From assembly GCF_900497805.2 (NCBI RefSeq), contig NW_020954599.1:45927241-45991240 (forward strand): a DNA stretch of 64,000 nt, given 5' to 3'. The notes under the pieces were generated by a model. The model did no database searches. It saw nothing but the letters and a program-made list of their open reading frames with translations, and had not been told where the DNA came from. The position numbers were made by a program, and so were the translations under genes. Of this stretch, positions 1-10,334 are shown in pieces (position 1 is the stretch's first letter; each line of letters opens with the position of its first letter). Source of the stretch: Vombatus ursinus (taxonomy: Eukaryota; Chordata; Mammalia; Diprotodontia; Vombatidae).

Positions 1-1600
1 GAGTGACATTGAAGTGTGCTATTTCTCAATTAACATTTATACAATTCATCTTTTTTATCTTTTAAAAGCCATTCTCACATTTTAATCAGCACATATTTTT
101 GTCTTTTTATATGGCTTCTCCTGATGCCTCATCACACAGTGCCAGTGATTGTGGATTCCCAAATGAGCTAATACATCTAAAATGCTTGGCACACCTTAAA
201 GCGCTACATTAATCTCAGCTATTATTTTCAAAGGCTACAGCCAGCCAACTCCAAGTTTTGGATGGTCCTACCAAGCTGCCAAAGCTTTGCATACAGGTGA
301 TGGTGATGAATTACATCTCTGTTGTCCAAGGGCCAGCTAAGGGTGAGTTCAGAATTGATCATCATCAGGTTGGTTACAGACAAGTTGATCGATGTTATGG
401 CCCCAGAAACCTCTATAAGACCATCTATTAAATGATAAAGGGGCTTATGGCCACAGTATGTACTAAATACCACTAGACATCCTTTTCCCCCCAAAGTGAG
501 AACCATAACACATTAATGTCACATATATTAAGTCAGATGATTGCTAAACACCCTAGTTTATAATGACAGAATATCTCATGGGAGCTTGATATATTCTTAA
601 ACTCAGGAAGTATAGAAAATGATTGATTATCACCTAGTTTGGTCACATACAGCACAGTTCCCTATAGTATATAATTTAATTTAAAGTCATCCAGTTTTAA
701 ATATCCTTGGCAATCACATATTCAAATCACTTTGCTTTGGAAGCCTATTAGCAGGCTAGTTGGTATTGATATAATATGGAATTTAATTTTACCTTCTAGA
801 TTTGGGAAATAAGGAAGTTCTGCAACAGTTCTATAAGCCTAATTAGATAATGCAAAGTTAATTTTTTCTTCAAGTTTCAGTGCACCAGTTCTGGTACTCA
901 GCGAACTGAATCAGGTTTCCCTATTGGCATGTTTAAATGCCTTCTGAGAAGCAATGCCTGAGAACTGTATAAAGGCTGAAAAACCCAGAAGTGACTGTAA
1001 AGGAAGAGATATTGGGAGCATTTAATATTTTCAAATATTCAAGATTTTCTAGTAAATGAAATGAGAACATTTTCCTCTCCAACAGGATTTAAGCTTTCAG
1101 CTGCAGTTAAATGTTTCCCCATGTACTTTCAGGCATATAGAGTTTTACTACAATTAATTTAGGTGCTTTATTCCCCTTTGAAGGGGGAGGGGAAAGAAAG
1201 GTTTCACAATAATCTCATAGCAGAAAAATAAAATTTTGATTACTTAAATGTTATATGGAAAAGGTTGCCATTTTCTTTCTCCTTCTTAATAGGCCAAGGA
1301 ACATTTTTGTATGTTAAAAACTGCCTTATATTTTCTAGAGGAAGATCTTTCCTCAACCTGGAATTTTAGGCTTTTACCAGGTCACAGAAATGCAAGTCAC
1401 TACGAGTCACATTGCAAACTGAATGGCACATGAAAGAGATCTAATCCAACTGACAATATTGCTCAGCCATGTAATTTATACAAGAGAACTTTAAAAAAAT
1501 TAGTTCTTTTTAAATTACTTCCTAATAATTACAGCTTTCAAAAGTCTTCAATAATCTTTTTTTTTTAAGCCCATGAAACTGCTCATCAGCCTCCTTATCA
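1..1600. other. Intronic stretch without recognised features
   Basis: AT-rich single-copy-looking sequence. I see no coding frame longer than chance, no SINE core motifs and no LINE similarity. Only short A/T runs occur. Confidence 0.5.
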
Positions 1601-1605
1601 GCTAA

Positions 1606-1687
1606 GGCAGTTATTCTAGTTGATTAGATCAAGTGACAAGCAAGGGCTAATGAGGCTAAGGTCGTGGGTTGGGTATTATATGGGCCA
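1606..1687 (+). pseudogene. tRNA-Ile(AAT)-like fossil
   Basis: The segment follows a tRNA-Ile-AAT gene from end to end. The 5' part resembles the acceptor and D-arm (TCTAGTTGATTAGA against CTCAGTTGGTTAGA). GCTAAT keeps an AAT anticodon context, followed by AAGGTCGTGGGTT (T-arm) and a GGGCCA end. It is about 82 bp against 74 for the gene, with an enlarged region before the anticodon and a damaged B box (GGTTGGG instead of GGTTCGA). It is probably a dead tRNA retrocopy or tRNA-derived SINE head in GALNT7 intron 1, antisense to the gene. Similarity was judged by eye. Confidence 0.5.
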
Positions 1688-1825
1688 GGTGCCTTTGGCA
1701 CTGAGAAAACTCTAAGGCCACATATGCTACAGCTTCTGAAATGGTGATAGAGTCCCCCTACCCATTTTAACACATATTCCAAGAGCTCAAATTGGGTCCT
1801 CTTTATTTTTTTCCACATTTATTTA

Positions 1826-1990
1826 ATTTTTAATTTATGGAATAAAACAAGCATTTCCATAACATAGTATAATACAAAAGATGACTGCACATGAAACTGC
1901 AAATCTATTATGTACAACTTGCTATTCCTTTTAAATATATAATAAAGTTGTCATGTAAATCTTTTTTTTTTCCTTCCCGCCCCATACAAG
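1826..1990 (-). repeat. L1 3'-end-like fragment
   Basis: Contains a block (1850-1960) resembling 27240-27350 of this window and the antisense 3' region of marsupial L1-type elements as I remember it. The family assignment is tentative. Confidence 0.4.
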
Positions 1991-2474
1991 AGATGGCTAT
2001 CATTAGACACAATGGGTCCTTTTAAAAGAGGGAGGGAAATTATTACCATTGTAGCTGATGTTTACTCTGTGTACGTTTGCTCACTGTGTATGGCTATTAA
2101 CTTCTCACTACCATTCTGATTATATCATTTTCCACTCCCTTCTCTTCTAGCCTCTCCTCCAAGTGACACACATTCTTATCCACAAAAATTTTTAAAATGG
2201 CAAATGATGGGGTACAAAGAAATGCAGAACATAAGGGGATGGTAATTAGAATGCTGCTTAAGGTCAAGACTTTCATACTTGAGAGTCTAATAATAACGGC
2301 TATCTCTAAAGGAGAACCAGGGGGTTGGGGGTGGAGAGTGGGGAAGGAGAATTTAGAGTTAGTCATTTTGTGACTATGAGTTCCTATCCAAAGATAAATA
2401 TTCACTTAGACTGTTGAGACTATTTCTTCCTTCCGTCTCCCCAAAGGGAGCAACACACCTAAATCTAACCTTTT
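1991..2474. other. Intronic stretch without recognised features
   Basis: Contains only short pyrimidine runs and no motif I can assign. Confidence 0.4.
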
Positions 2475-2693
2475 TGGTGCTGTTTAATCGTATCCAACTA
2501 TTCATGACCCCATTTGAGATTTTCTTGGCAAACACACTGAACTGGTCTGCCCTTTCCTTCTCCAGCTCATTTCACACTGAGGAAACTGAGGCAAACAAGG
2601 TTAATCGACTTACTCGGTTCACACAGCTAGATTTGAAGGTCCTCCTGACTCCAGGTCCTAAACTCCATCCACTGCACCACCTGGTTGCCCCAA
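2475..2693 (-). repeat. RTE-tailed SINE (MAR1-like)
   Basis: The reverse complement shows the SINE in order: a head ending near CAGTGGATGGAG, the tRNA-related TCACACAGCTAG box (antisense), the GAGGAAACTGAGGCAAAC core, and the 3' CCCATTTGAGATTTTCTTGG block that marks the RTE-like tail. It is well diverged from sister copies, so fairly old. Confidence 0.8.
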
Positions 2694-2799
2694 TCTATCC
2701 CTTTAATAGCTTTAAATTCAGGTGGCAGTTTTCTGATATATTCATTAGTTTTACTTATACAATCATAGAACCTTTGACAATTGTTCATTGAAGACCACA

Positions 2800-3016
2800 T
2801 CTAGATGACTTGAGGTCTGTGGATTTATTTTGGGAGTCCGAGAATATTTTTTTAAAATATTTTTAATACTTTGATAAATGGCTTTCAATATAGTTGGTTT
2901 CCTTTGTAAGTCTGTGCGTTTTACTTTACACTTTTTAAAATATTCTGAGAAGAGGTCTATAGGCTTCAGACCACAATAGAGCTCATGACACCAAAAAATA
3001 AAAATAAAAAGTTGAA
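2800..3016 (+). mobile_element. hAT-like DNA transposon fragment (GTTCTTAACC family)
   Basis: Matches the half of a common mammalian nonautonomous element that runs through TTCAATATAGTTGGTTTCC and TTCTGAGAAGAGGTC, then into the GAAAACCTT terminal repeat. Related copies in this window lie at 19690, 26395 and 38105. Non-coding. Confidence 0.55.
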
Positions 3017-3047
3017 AACCTTAGATCTAGACCAGCCTTCCCAACCT

Positions 3048-3165
3048 TCAATTTTACAGATAAGGCTAAAAAACTTTAAGTGACTTGCACAAGGTAGTTA
3101 AGTGACAGGATTTTAATCTAGGTCTTCTGATCAAATTCAGTACCCTTCCCACTCCACTGCTTTCT
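3048..3165 (-). repeat. MIR CORE-SINE
   Basis: Antisense MIR body: ATTTTACAGATAAGG, then AAGTGACTTGCACAAGG and a GGATTTTAATCTAGGTCTTC stretch. Old and diverged. Confidence 0.65.
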
Positions 3166-3479
3166 TCTTAGTGGTCAATCTTGGAGGGCTAATTATTGAG
3201 GCTAAATTATTACTGTATGTAAATTATTTTAAAAATTACAATTATTGAGGCTAAATCAAAGGTTTCCTGGATACAGTAAATGCTCAAAAGGTGTTGTCTG
3301 CTGTCTGTTTTCATGATAAACCTTAAGCAAATTAGAAATCAGGATTTAAAAATAATTCTTTATTATGAATTTAATCAAACACAAACACTTGAACGTACAA
3401 CGAACAAAAAAGAACTGTATACGAATCTATTCCATTGTGTAATGTTTTTTTAGTTGTATATTAAATCTAACAAGACAAA

Positions 3480-3640
3480 ATTGTCCTGTTTGTCTCCTGA
3501 ACTTTTGTGAATAAAATCTTTTATTGATGCTGTTTTAAAAAAATCACTATCACCACCCACTAACTCATTCCTTCCTCTGCATAGATCCCCTTCTTTGGAA
3601 CAAATCAGCGATACAAAACCAAATCAATATCTAAATTATG
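3480..3640. repeat. Possible LINE 3'-UTR fragment
   Basis: ATAAAATCTTTTATTGATG followed by a C-rich run and AAATCAG resembles a dispersed marsupial repeat I recall only loosely. Class uncertain. Confidence 0.25.
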
Positions 3641-4570
3641 TATGTCTCATTCACCTCTACTCTTTGCTAGGCCTCCCAGATTTTTTTTAAGTTATTTTTC
3701 CATGCCGCATTTTATAAGGTTTTAGCCCACATTCTAACCCCAACACCACCAATAGCCTGGGATTGTGCTCACCTGGCATAGTGATTTCTCACATTAGCTT
3801 GGTAACTCTTCTATTCATCTCATTGCTGAATTTTTCAGTGGCTATCCCAAACTCTTTCCACTCACCCTTTTATCAGTTGCTCGTGTATTGCCATGACATC
3901 ATTTGCATCTTATTTCTTTAAACCAGACTGTAGTCTAGGATAAGGTTGTTAGACTTCTTCCTAACCTTTACAGAATTTATTGGTAGATGCACAATAGGCT
4001 GGATAGTCACAGACCAATATAAAAGGGAGGTCCATGAACTGGTACCTATCCCTGGATCACTATTTTGAAAATACATTTGTTAAGAGGTACTTGGTTTCTG
4101 ATAGAATGGGAAAATACAGTATTAATAAATGGCAGAATTTGGAAGAATTTAAGAACTTGGAGATTGTATTGGAGTTGTATGTCCCCATACAACTCTCCAC
4201 CCAGGCCAACTCAATATCAATTTCTCTGCACTTGGACCTGGTAACACCCTCCATGTTGAACCACTAGGATCCATGTCTCCAGCCTCTGGAGAAATTAATA
4301 CTTATCTTTGCACTAAAGTCAGTGTAAACTAGTCCTCTACCTCTATGAGCTGGCCCTAAACATCAGCCCATGCTTTACCTTTATATCCACCAGCATCATT
4401 TTCTGCACATACCTCCAATATCCCATCACTTTTCACCTCTTGCTGGGTACCATAATCAAATCAACAGTGCTACTACTTCTGGAAAAGGCTTGGCAATTAA
4501 CTGCCAGTAAATCACTTCAGCATCTCTGTGGCTCTCCAAACTCAAACTCCCATCCTGAGTTACCACTTTC
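3641..4570. other. Intronic stretch without recognised features
   Basis: No supported gene or repeat. Short open frames here are chance. The end may contain degraded L2 sequence leading into the L2 tail at 4575. Confidence 0.4.
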
Positions 4571-4574
4571 CTAT

Positions 4575-4655
4575 TTCTACTCTCTGCCTGTATTAGAATG
4601 TAAGCTCTTAGGGCCCCAGTGCTTAGCACAATACCTGGCAAACAGGGCTTAATTT
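4575..4655 (+). repeat. L2 3' end
   Basis: Shows TAGAATGTAAGCTCTTAGGG and then CAGTGCTTAGCACAATACC, the order found at the 3' end of L2 LINEs. Only the terminal part is recognisable. Confidence 0.6.
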
Positions 4656-4849
4656 ATGTATTTTTATTAATTTAATAAATTTTTGGAGTAAAATTTATTA
4701 GATACCTATTATGAGCCCACAATTATTCAAACACTGTCTGATTATTTAATAGACCATAAATGCAAGTAAATGGAATTATTCATTGAAAAGTACATATTTA
4801 AGAAATCAGGTATGAGGAAGTTTGTTGTAATATAGACAAGAGAACGAAA

Positions 4850-5035
4850 CTTGGTGTCAGGAGTAACCTGGGTTTGCATGCTGTCTCTGGCACTTACCTG
4901 GGCAACTCTGGTCAAGTCACTTAATTTCTATGAATCTCAATTTCTTTATCTGTAAAATGGTGATATGACCTGTACTACCCTGACAGGGTGGCTATGAGGA
5001 TTAAATGAGATAACGAATATATTCCTAGTGTTAAT
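4850..5035 (+). repeat. MIR/THER1 CORE-SINE
   Basis: Sense MIR order: CTGGGTTTGCATG, CAAGTCACTTAATTTC, TTTATCTGTAAAATGG and GGCTATGAGGATTAAATGAG. Confidence 0.75.
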
Positions 5036-5064
5036 AGCTTAAATCACTTGACAAGTCCATTTCT

Positions 5065-5212
5065 TTTTTTTTTTTTGGCTAGGCAATGGGGTTAAGTGAC
5101 TTGCCCAAGATCACACAGCTAGTAAGTATCATGTGTCTGAGGCCAGATTTGAACTACAGCCCTCCTGAATCCAGGGCTGGTGCTCTATCCACTGAGTCAC
5201 CCAGCTGCCCCC
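5065..5212 (-). repeat. A-tailed SINE with 15-bp target duplication
   Basis: A T-run, GGGGTTAAGTGACTTGCCC, TCACACAGCTAGTAAG and CAGCTGCCCC give an antisense A-tailed SINE of about 148 bp. The 15-bp direct repeat GACAAGTCCATTTCT flanks it at 5050-5064 and 5213-5227, which defines the insertion precisely and shows a fairly recent L1-style retroposition. Confidence 0.9.
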
Positions 5213-5441
5213 GACAAGTCCATTTCTAAGGTACTTTCTGGCACTGATTTGATGATTTCTATATTCAAGAGTTGGGGGAAGAAAACAGTGATGACAAAAA
5301 TTAATGCAATTCCCTTATTCTAAATTAAAATGTACACCTACATGTTTGGAGCTGTGCTATTGGGGATACAAAAGAAGCAGTAATGAAAGCAAGAAATAAC
5401 ACGGGTAGGAATTAGATCGTGGTTAACAATGAGACTGTAAT

Positions 5442-5494
5442 GCAAAAAAAAAAAAAACAAAACAAAACAAAAAACAAAACCAAAAACAAAAACC
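5442..5494. repeat. A-rich simple repeat
   Basis: A-run followed by repeated CAAAA and CAAAAA units. No SINE body is evident next to it. Confidence 0.8.
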
Positions 5495-6265
5495 TATAGA
5501 TCCACACATATATAGAAGGACAGAAGAGTGTGCATCTAAAAAGAAAAGTGCCAATATTTCAAGTCTGGAGAAGTGGAAGGATGGTGGTGATGTTTCAGGC
5601 ATCAGGAAAAGATACAGCCCCAATTTCTACACTGTACCAGCAACAGCTCTGCCACCAAGGAAGTCTCCATGAAGTTTCCATTTCAAACAAAATGTCAGAG
5701 TCAAGATCCGAGTTTTTCAGGTTACAGGTGAACATTATCCAACAAAGTGATTTTTTTTTTAAATCCTAACTTACAAGCACTACCAAGAGTTGATCCAACT
5801 CTAATGAGAGAGTACTATATATTCCTTCCAAACCTGTTATTAGTTCTCTTATCACATAAATGATCTTGAACTCAGGGCAGTTACAGAATAAGGTACATGA
5901 CATTTGACCCTACTTACTTTGAGTCAATAGAAAGGAGCCTCGATTGAAAATGGAAGGAAACATCAGTTAGCATTGTAACTTCACTGGTACTCAATTTATT
6001 ACAGCAGAACTGCTGAAGTAGAAGGTCTGTCAACATTTCCATTATAAACTTCTATTTTCAGAGTCTTATAACTCAACCATAATAATTCACTCTGGGCTAA
6101 AGCCGGGTGTCAGGCTGTGAAGGACTTTTATTTATTTAATAATTCTAAGTGAATTTTTCACACTTGTAAAACTGACACATGTGTAGCCTTGGCAGCTGTC
6201 GTCCTCTACATATCCAGAGGACAAGGGCATACAAATGGAAAGTTCACTTTTGGGAATTCACAACA
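5495..6265. other. Intronic stretch without recognised features
   Basis: No repeat or gene recognised. The small open frame around 5530-5769 has no recognisable protein similarity and no splice-site support. Confidence 0.4.
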
Positions 6266-6269
6266 GGGC

Positions 6270-6420
6270 TTCTTGACCCAAATCTGACTTACTACCTGTT
6301 TGACTATGGGCAAGTCACTGTCTGAGCCTGTTTTCTCATTTGTAAAATGAAGATAACATCTCTAACACCTACTTCAACTAACAGGGTTTTTGTGAGGCTC
6401 AAATTAGATAATATTCAGGT
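6270..6420 (+). repeat. MIR CORE-SINE
   Basis: GGGCAAGTCACTGTCTGAGCC, CATTTGTAAAATGAAGATAA and GGGTTTTTGTGAGGCTC follow the MIR consensus order. Confidence 0.75.
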
Positions 6421-6424
6421 TAAT

Positions 6425-6735
6425 AGACTCAAGAGCTGGAAGGGATCTTAGAGGTCATTTGAGAAAAACATATTACAGTAGGAAAAGCACTAGATTCAAA
6501 CCTCATGGGTGTTACTTGGTACCTGCACAACCATGGGACCGCTTACCTTCCTCCATTTGTAACATTATGGGATTGGGCTACATATAACTTTTTAAGGTCA
6601 CTTCCACCTCTAAGGCTATGATCCTATTATCTACTTCAATTCCCTCCCTCCTCTTTTCCTTTTAACAAATAAGGAAACTGAACCAAGCAGCAGAGAGGTT
6701 AAGTGACATTCACTCTCCTCTATCTCCAAGCCCAG
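6425..6735 (-). repeat. MIR-type SINE split by another CORE-SINE
   Basis: AGCTGGAAGGGATCTTAGAGG at 6430-6460 resumes at about 6635 with AACAAATAAGGAAACTGAAC. Between them (about 6470-6635) is a sense CORE-SINE with GATTCAAACCTC and GGCTATGATCC. This is a SINE-in-SINE nest; junctions are approximate. Confidence 0.55.
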
Positions 6736-7325
6736 GGCTAAGCACTTTGAAAAATTTAAAGCATTATTTAAATTCAATTATTTCGCCATCCTATCCTACT
6801 GCTAAAACCATAAAGGGAATGGCTAGTTAGCTTTTATAAATGACCATAACCAACTTTCTTTGGGGATAAAAAGAAAATACAAGATACTACAACTCCCCAC
6901 AACTGAAGAAGTGCTTACATCTGTACTTCAGATTCACTGAACGGATAGCTAATTGAAGGGTTTTAGCTTTTCAGACAATCTTTTTTTTTTTTAATCTTCA
7001 TATTTTGAAGGCTTAATGAGCTGGTGTCTTCGGTAAAATGCAGAAATTACACTGTGAATAGAATGACAGGTTTGGTTGGGTAACGTGTGTCATTGATTAA
7101 GAGGTGGAGTCATTCTACTTACACAGTTATTAGATTCACCATAAATCAGCACTTAAGAGGTTATACTAGTGTTTAATAAAGTGACTTTTCAAAAGAGCTT
7201 AGGAACCAGAGCTGAATTTATGCCACCTCTGGAAAGACCAGGAATGAAAGTGGTTCAAAAGTATGCTGTATCCGCCTTCTCCACTCAACTTCTATTACAA
7301 GGCTCATTACAGATTCAGGTTGGCC
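6736..7325. other. Intronic stretch without recognised features
   Basis: Low-complexity T run at about 6981. Otherwise nothing that can be assigned. Confidence 0.4.
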
Positions 7326-7329
7326 AAAG

Positions 7330-7510
7330 GTCAAGTCAGTCAGGAAGCTAGTGTAATACAAAGCAAATAGGAGTAAGGACCTGGGTTCAAACCTAAGCTT
7401 AGGCAAGGCACTTCAGAAACTGTCAGCCACAATTCCCTCATCTGTAAATTTATAAAAAAAAAAAATATGGACTGAATGAGCTCTAAGGTCCAACCCTAAA
7501 TTTTCTGATC
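7330..7510 (+). repeat. CORE-SINE (MIR/THER1-like)
   Basis: GGACCTGGGTTCAAACC, then CCTCATCTGTAAATTT and CTGAATGAGCTCTAAGGTCC. The A-rich internal run at 7452 is a later expansion. Confidence 0.65.
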
Positions 7511-7559
7511 ATCCCTAAATATAAGTTCCACATACTATTGACACACCAAAACCCCATCT

Positions 7560-7700
7560 AATATTTCAATTACCATCCCATTAGATTGTAAGCTCTTGAG
7601 GGCAGGAACTGTCTTTTGTCTTTTTTTTGTATCCTCTGCACTTAGCACAGTGACTGGCATGTAGTAACCTTTAATAAATGTTTATCGACTGATCAATGGG
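7560..7700 (+). repeat. L2 3' end
   Basis: Sense L2 terminus: TTAGATTGTAAGCTCTTGAG, GGCAGGAACTGTC, GTATCCTCTGCACTTAGCAC and TTAATAAATGTTTATCGACTG. Confidence 0.8.
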
Positions 7701-8764
7701 TCTATGCAGAACAAACACTGCTTTGGTTAAGATGGCAGCAGGAAAACAGCTTATAAAATTATGCCCTTCAGAAATGAAGGCTTCTGGGTCTTGCTTTTTG
7801 GGAGGCAGCTAATAAAGGTGGGTATTGGTCCCTTGTTATGCTTTCCCCCTAAAGCATCATACAGGGATTCCACTGCAGTGATACAAGAATTCCTACCAAA
7901 ACCACATTAATTTTGCCTTCATTTCTAAACCTTAATGGCAGGAAGAGGCAAACTAATGTTTTATTTTATATTTATTTAAATTTAAAACTCATATTTTATT
8001 TTTTGACTCCCCACCTTAGAGAATAGATCTATCATCCTTTTGTAGCAGACTATATTCTCATGACCCAATTTTCCCTTAAAAGACAAATTTTGGGAAGTCA
8101 GCAGAAGATCGAATACAAATAGTGTTAGAATGCAATTTTTTAAAATGGCACCTTCCCCCTCCCCTAATCACTTTCCTCCACTTAAGGTCCTCTTTCTAGG
8201 AACGCTCCCCCAGTTCCAGTCCTCAGTCTTCTCAGGCCAAGAAGCCACAGAGCTCTGGACAGAAGTTTTGCAAAGGATAAGAGAGGGTTAGTGCAAGGGG
8301 CATCAGGTTTTTGAATGTTGACAAGGGCTTGAATTCCCTACTCTTGGACATATGGCCCAGCCTGGCCACACATTTTCAAAGACATCAAACTAACGATGCT
8401 ATTGGGTCAGCAAATTAGGTGAACCCATCCAAAGGAGATAGCTCAGCTGTAGAGGTCAGAATGACCTGCTCCAGGATAATGCATCAGGCACGTGCTATAT
8501 AACTTTCCCACTAGATGCACACACCAGCGGGAAGGAGCTGCAAGAAGCTCCCTCCCAAGTAGAGCAATGCTTTCTGTAACTAATGTTTCAAGGTGTCTGA
8601 CTAAACCCTCAAAAGCAAGCGAGTGTTAAAGCTAACACTCTCGGCTTCAGCAGGGCAGACAAATGTGTCCCTAAGGAAGCCACCAGCCTCAACAGGAGAC
8701 AACAGGAGCTCAGCTCCACTCCTAGTCGGCGCTGGGTGTTAGGTGAAAATCCTACAGACCCGGA
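7701..8764. other. Intronic stretch without recognised features
   Basis: AT-rich, then rising GC toward the CpG island. No repeat or coding signal recognised. Confidence 0.4.
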
Positions 8765-8935
8765 TCAATAAAGTCAACAAGGCGCAATCGACTAAGTGCC
8801 TACTGTGTGCCAAGCACTGAGCTAAGTGCAGGGAATACAAAGAGAAAACAGTCCCTGCCCTCAAGGAACTCACAATCGAAAGGGGAAGAAAACATGCAAA
8901 CAACTGTACAAACAAGATACAGAGAGAGGAACACC
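8765..8935 (-). repeat. L2 3' end close to the CpG island
   Basis: Antisense L2 terminus: GTGCCTACTGTGTGCCAAGC, ACAGTCCCTGCCCTCAAGG, and a following segment with CATGCAAACAACTGTACAAA. It lies about 100-300 bp from the edge of the island, the repeat nearest to the GALNT7 promoter region. Confidence 0.8.
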
Positions 8936-9699
8936 TCCAGTATATAGCCCCAAGGCAACCTAGAGGAGGTGGTTGAGTTTTCACCTCCCACTGTCTGGTC
9001 CCTTCCCTTTGCAAACTCAAGCTAGTTCACCCCGGGAGCAAAGACCCACAGCTTCCTGGACCTAGGGTGGAGGGCGATGAGGGAGGTTGGGGCCAAGGCT
9101 GCAATCGCCCAGGAGAAGCTCCCCCTCCTGCCATCCCCAGGACCACTCTCCCGCTCTCAGCTCCTCTCTCGCAGGATAAGGAAAGAAAGAGGGAGAAAAA
9201 GGCCTGTCCAGACAGCCCATCCCTTTTCTCCCGGGCAGGGAGTGGTGGGTCTGGGGTACGAAAGGCGCCCGGGCTGTTAGAGCCGGATCCCGCGCGGCGG
9301 GCTGCAGCGGCAGCCCTGCCTCCTCCCCCCTCCCCGGAGCGCGCGCGCAGCGGGGGGCGCCGGGCTGCGAACGTGAGCCCGGGAATCTGGGAAGCGGGAC
9401 GCGACGGCCAGCTAGGGGCTCGGCCCACGCGCCCCGGCGGCGGCAGCATCTCCCCGTCGTCTCAGGCCTGCAGACGCCGCCGCCGCAGGCCTCAGCCTGG
9501 ACCAGCCTCCTGTTCGCGCCGGGGCTGGGACAGCGCAGGAGAGAAGGGTGCTGGGCGCCGGGCGGGCAGCTGCAGCCGCCAGTCCGGAATGCCCCCTTTG
9601 CCCTGACCCCCCACCCCTCCTCCAGCTAAGCTTCCCGGGTGGACGCTACTCCTGCAGCAGCAGCTCCCGGTGTCATTAGAAAAATCTGGGGGCGGGGAA

Positions 9700-9740
9700 G
9701 CGCTGGGGGGGGGGGGAATAAGGGGGGCGGGGCAGGGCCG
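9700..9740 (+). repeat. G-run tract in intron 1
   Basis: Several runs of G, one of about 11, follow each other on the plus strand, which is the template strand for GALNT7. Quadruplex-capable and prone to sequencing error. Lies about 260-300 bp into the intron. Confidence 0.75.
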
Positions 9741-9991
9741 AGAGGAGGTGGCGATGCTTGCACACCGTCTGGGTGTGCTCGGAGGGAGGGGTGCTACGGG
9801 GCAGTCGGGTACCCCCGGAGCTGCCCACCCCCGCCTCCACGGCTGCAGCAGTAGCACCACCTGCGGAGCTGCGGCGGACAAGCCACCCACTTTCCTAGAG
9901 CCCCCCAAACCCCTCCCCAGCCGCCAGCCCCTCCTCCCGCTACACGCACTGTACCCCCGCACAAGTTGCAGGTCCCACCCCGCCGCGGGTC

Positions 9992-9997
9992 ACTCAC
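9992..9997 (-). other. GALNT7: Splice donor of GALNT7 exon 1
   Basis: On the minus strand the coding sequence ends ATGAGG and is followed by GTGAGT, a full donor consensus. This gives a phase-0 junction after codon 42. Confidence 0.85.
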
Positions 9998-10123
9998 CCT
10001 CATCCCGTTCATCGGGCTCAGGCCGTCAAGCCGGGGGGACAGGGATGACCAAAGCACCACCAGCCCCAGAAAGCTTCCCACTACCAGCAAACTGCGTAAG
10101 ATGAACCCGATCTTCAGCCTCAT
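9998..10123 (-). CDS. GALNT7: GALNT7 exon 1 coding part (N-acetylgalactosaminyltransferase 7, residues 1-42)
   Basis: The exon encodes 42 residues beginning MRLKIGFILRSLLVVG and ending LSPMNGMR before a GTGAGT donor. As I recall mammalian GALNT7, residues 1-28 match, with divergence only in the stem that follows. Seen: a short basic cytosolic head (residues 1-4), a single hydrophobic signal anchor (about 7-26) and the start of the luminal stem. Known of the family: a type II Golgi enzyme that adds GalNAc to Ser/Thr of already glycosylated mucin-type substrates, with a catalytic GT27 domain and a C-terminal ricin-like lectin domain. Both are encoded by later exons outside this window. The start is the first ATG of the leader: no ATG occurs on this strand between 10124 and 10941, and position -3 is A. 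The exon lies in a CpG island. Confidence 0.93.
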
Positions 10124-10130
10124 CTTCCTC

Positions 10131-10156
10131 CGGTGGCGGCAGCGGCAGCGGCGGCG

Positions 10157-10189
<33 letters not shown>

Positions 10190-10196
10190 GCGGCGG
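10131..10196 (-). repeat. CTG/CCG trinucleotide tract just before the GALNT7 start codon
   Basis: On the plus strand this is a mixed CGG/CAG tract with a nearly pure CAG run at about 10158-10190, broken once by TAG. On the transcript strand it reads as CTG and CCG units ending 7 nt before the ATG. It is non-coding in the accepted start. In the main frame it would spell poly-Cys and Arg. Confidence 0.9.
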
Positions 10197-10314
10197 GAGA
10201 CACACCAGCCCCAGCGCAGCCGCCGCCGCCACCACCACGGCTTTTTCCCTCCCTCCTCCTTCCACCCCCCTCTCCCTCCTCTAGCCCAGCTCCTCGGGCT
10301 GCACTCCTCCTCCT

Positions 10315-10334
10315 CCCTCCCCCTCCCTCCTCCC
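10315..10334 (-). promoter_or_regulatory. Potential G-quadruplex in GALNT7 leader or promoter
   Basis: On the minus strand four G runs of 3, 3, 5 and 3 are separated by loops of 4, 1 and 1 nt, the classic quadruplex pattern. It lies about 190 nt upstream of the start codon and may be in the mRNA leader or in promoter DNA, depending on the transcription start. Confidence 0.6.

Larger units (their letters stand above)
1..9997 (-). other. GALNT7: GALNT7 intron 1, 5' part (continues beyond window)
   Basis: On the minus strand the sequence directly after exon 1 starts with a consensus GTGAGT donor (9992-9997), so everything below it is first-intron sequence. No acceptor or second exon with GALNT7 similarity is visible before position 1, so exon 2 lies outside the window. 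The intron contains old SINE, L2, hAT and tRNA-derived fossils. Extent is inferred from the donor only. Confidence 0.85.

Noticed and set aside
9067-9606. 179-codon plus-strand frame in the CpG island
   Set aside because: Proline, arginine and glycine bias typical of GC-rich non-coding DNA, no recognisable domain, overlapping frames open on both strands.
10026-10265. Minus-strand poly-Leu frame overlapping the GALNT7 start, which would look like an upstream ORF
   Set aside because: Its first codon is GTG, not ATG. The Leu run is the CTG repeat read in another frame.
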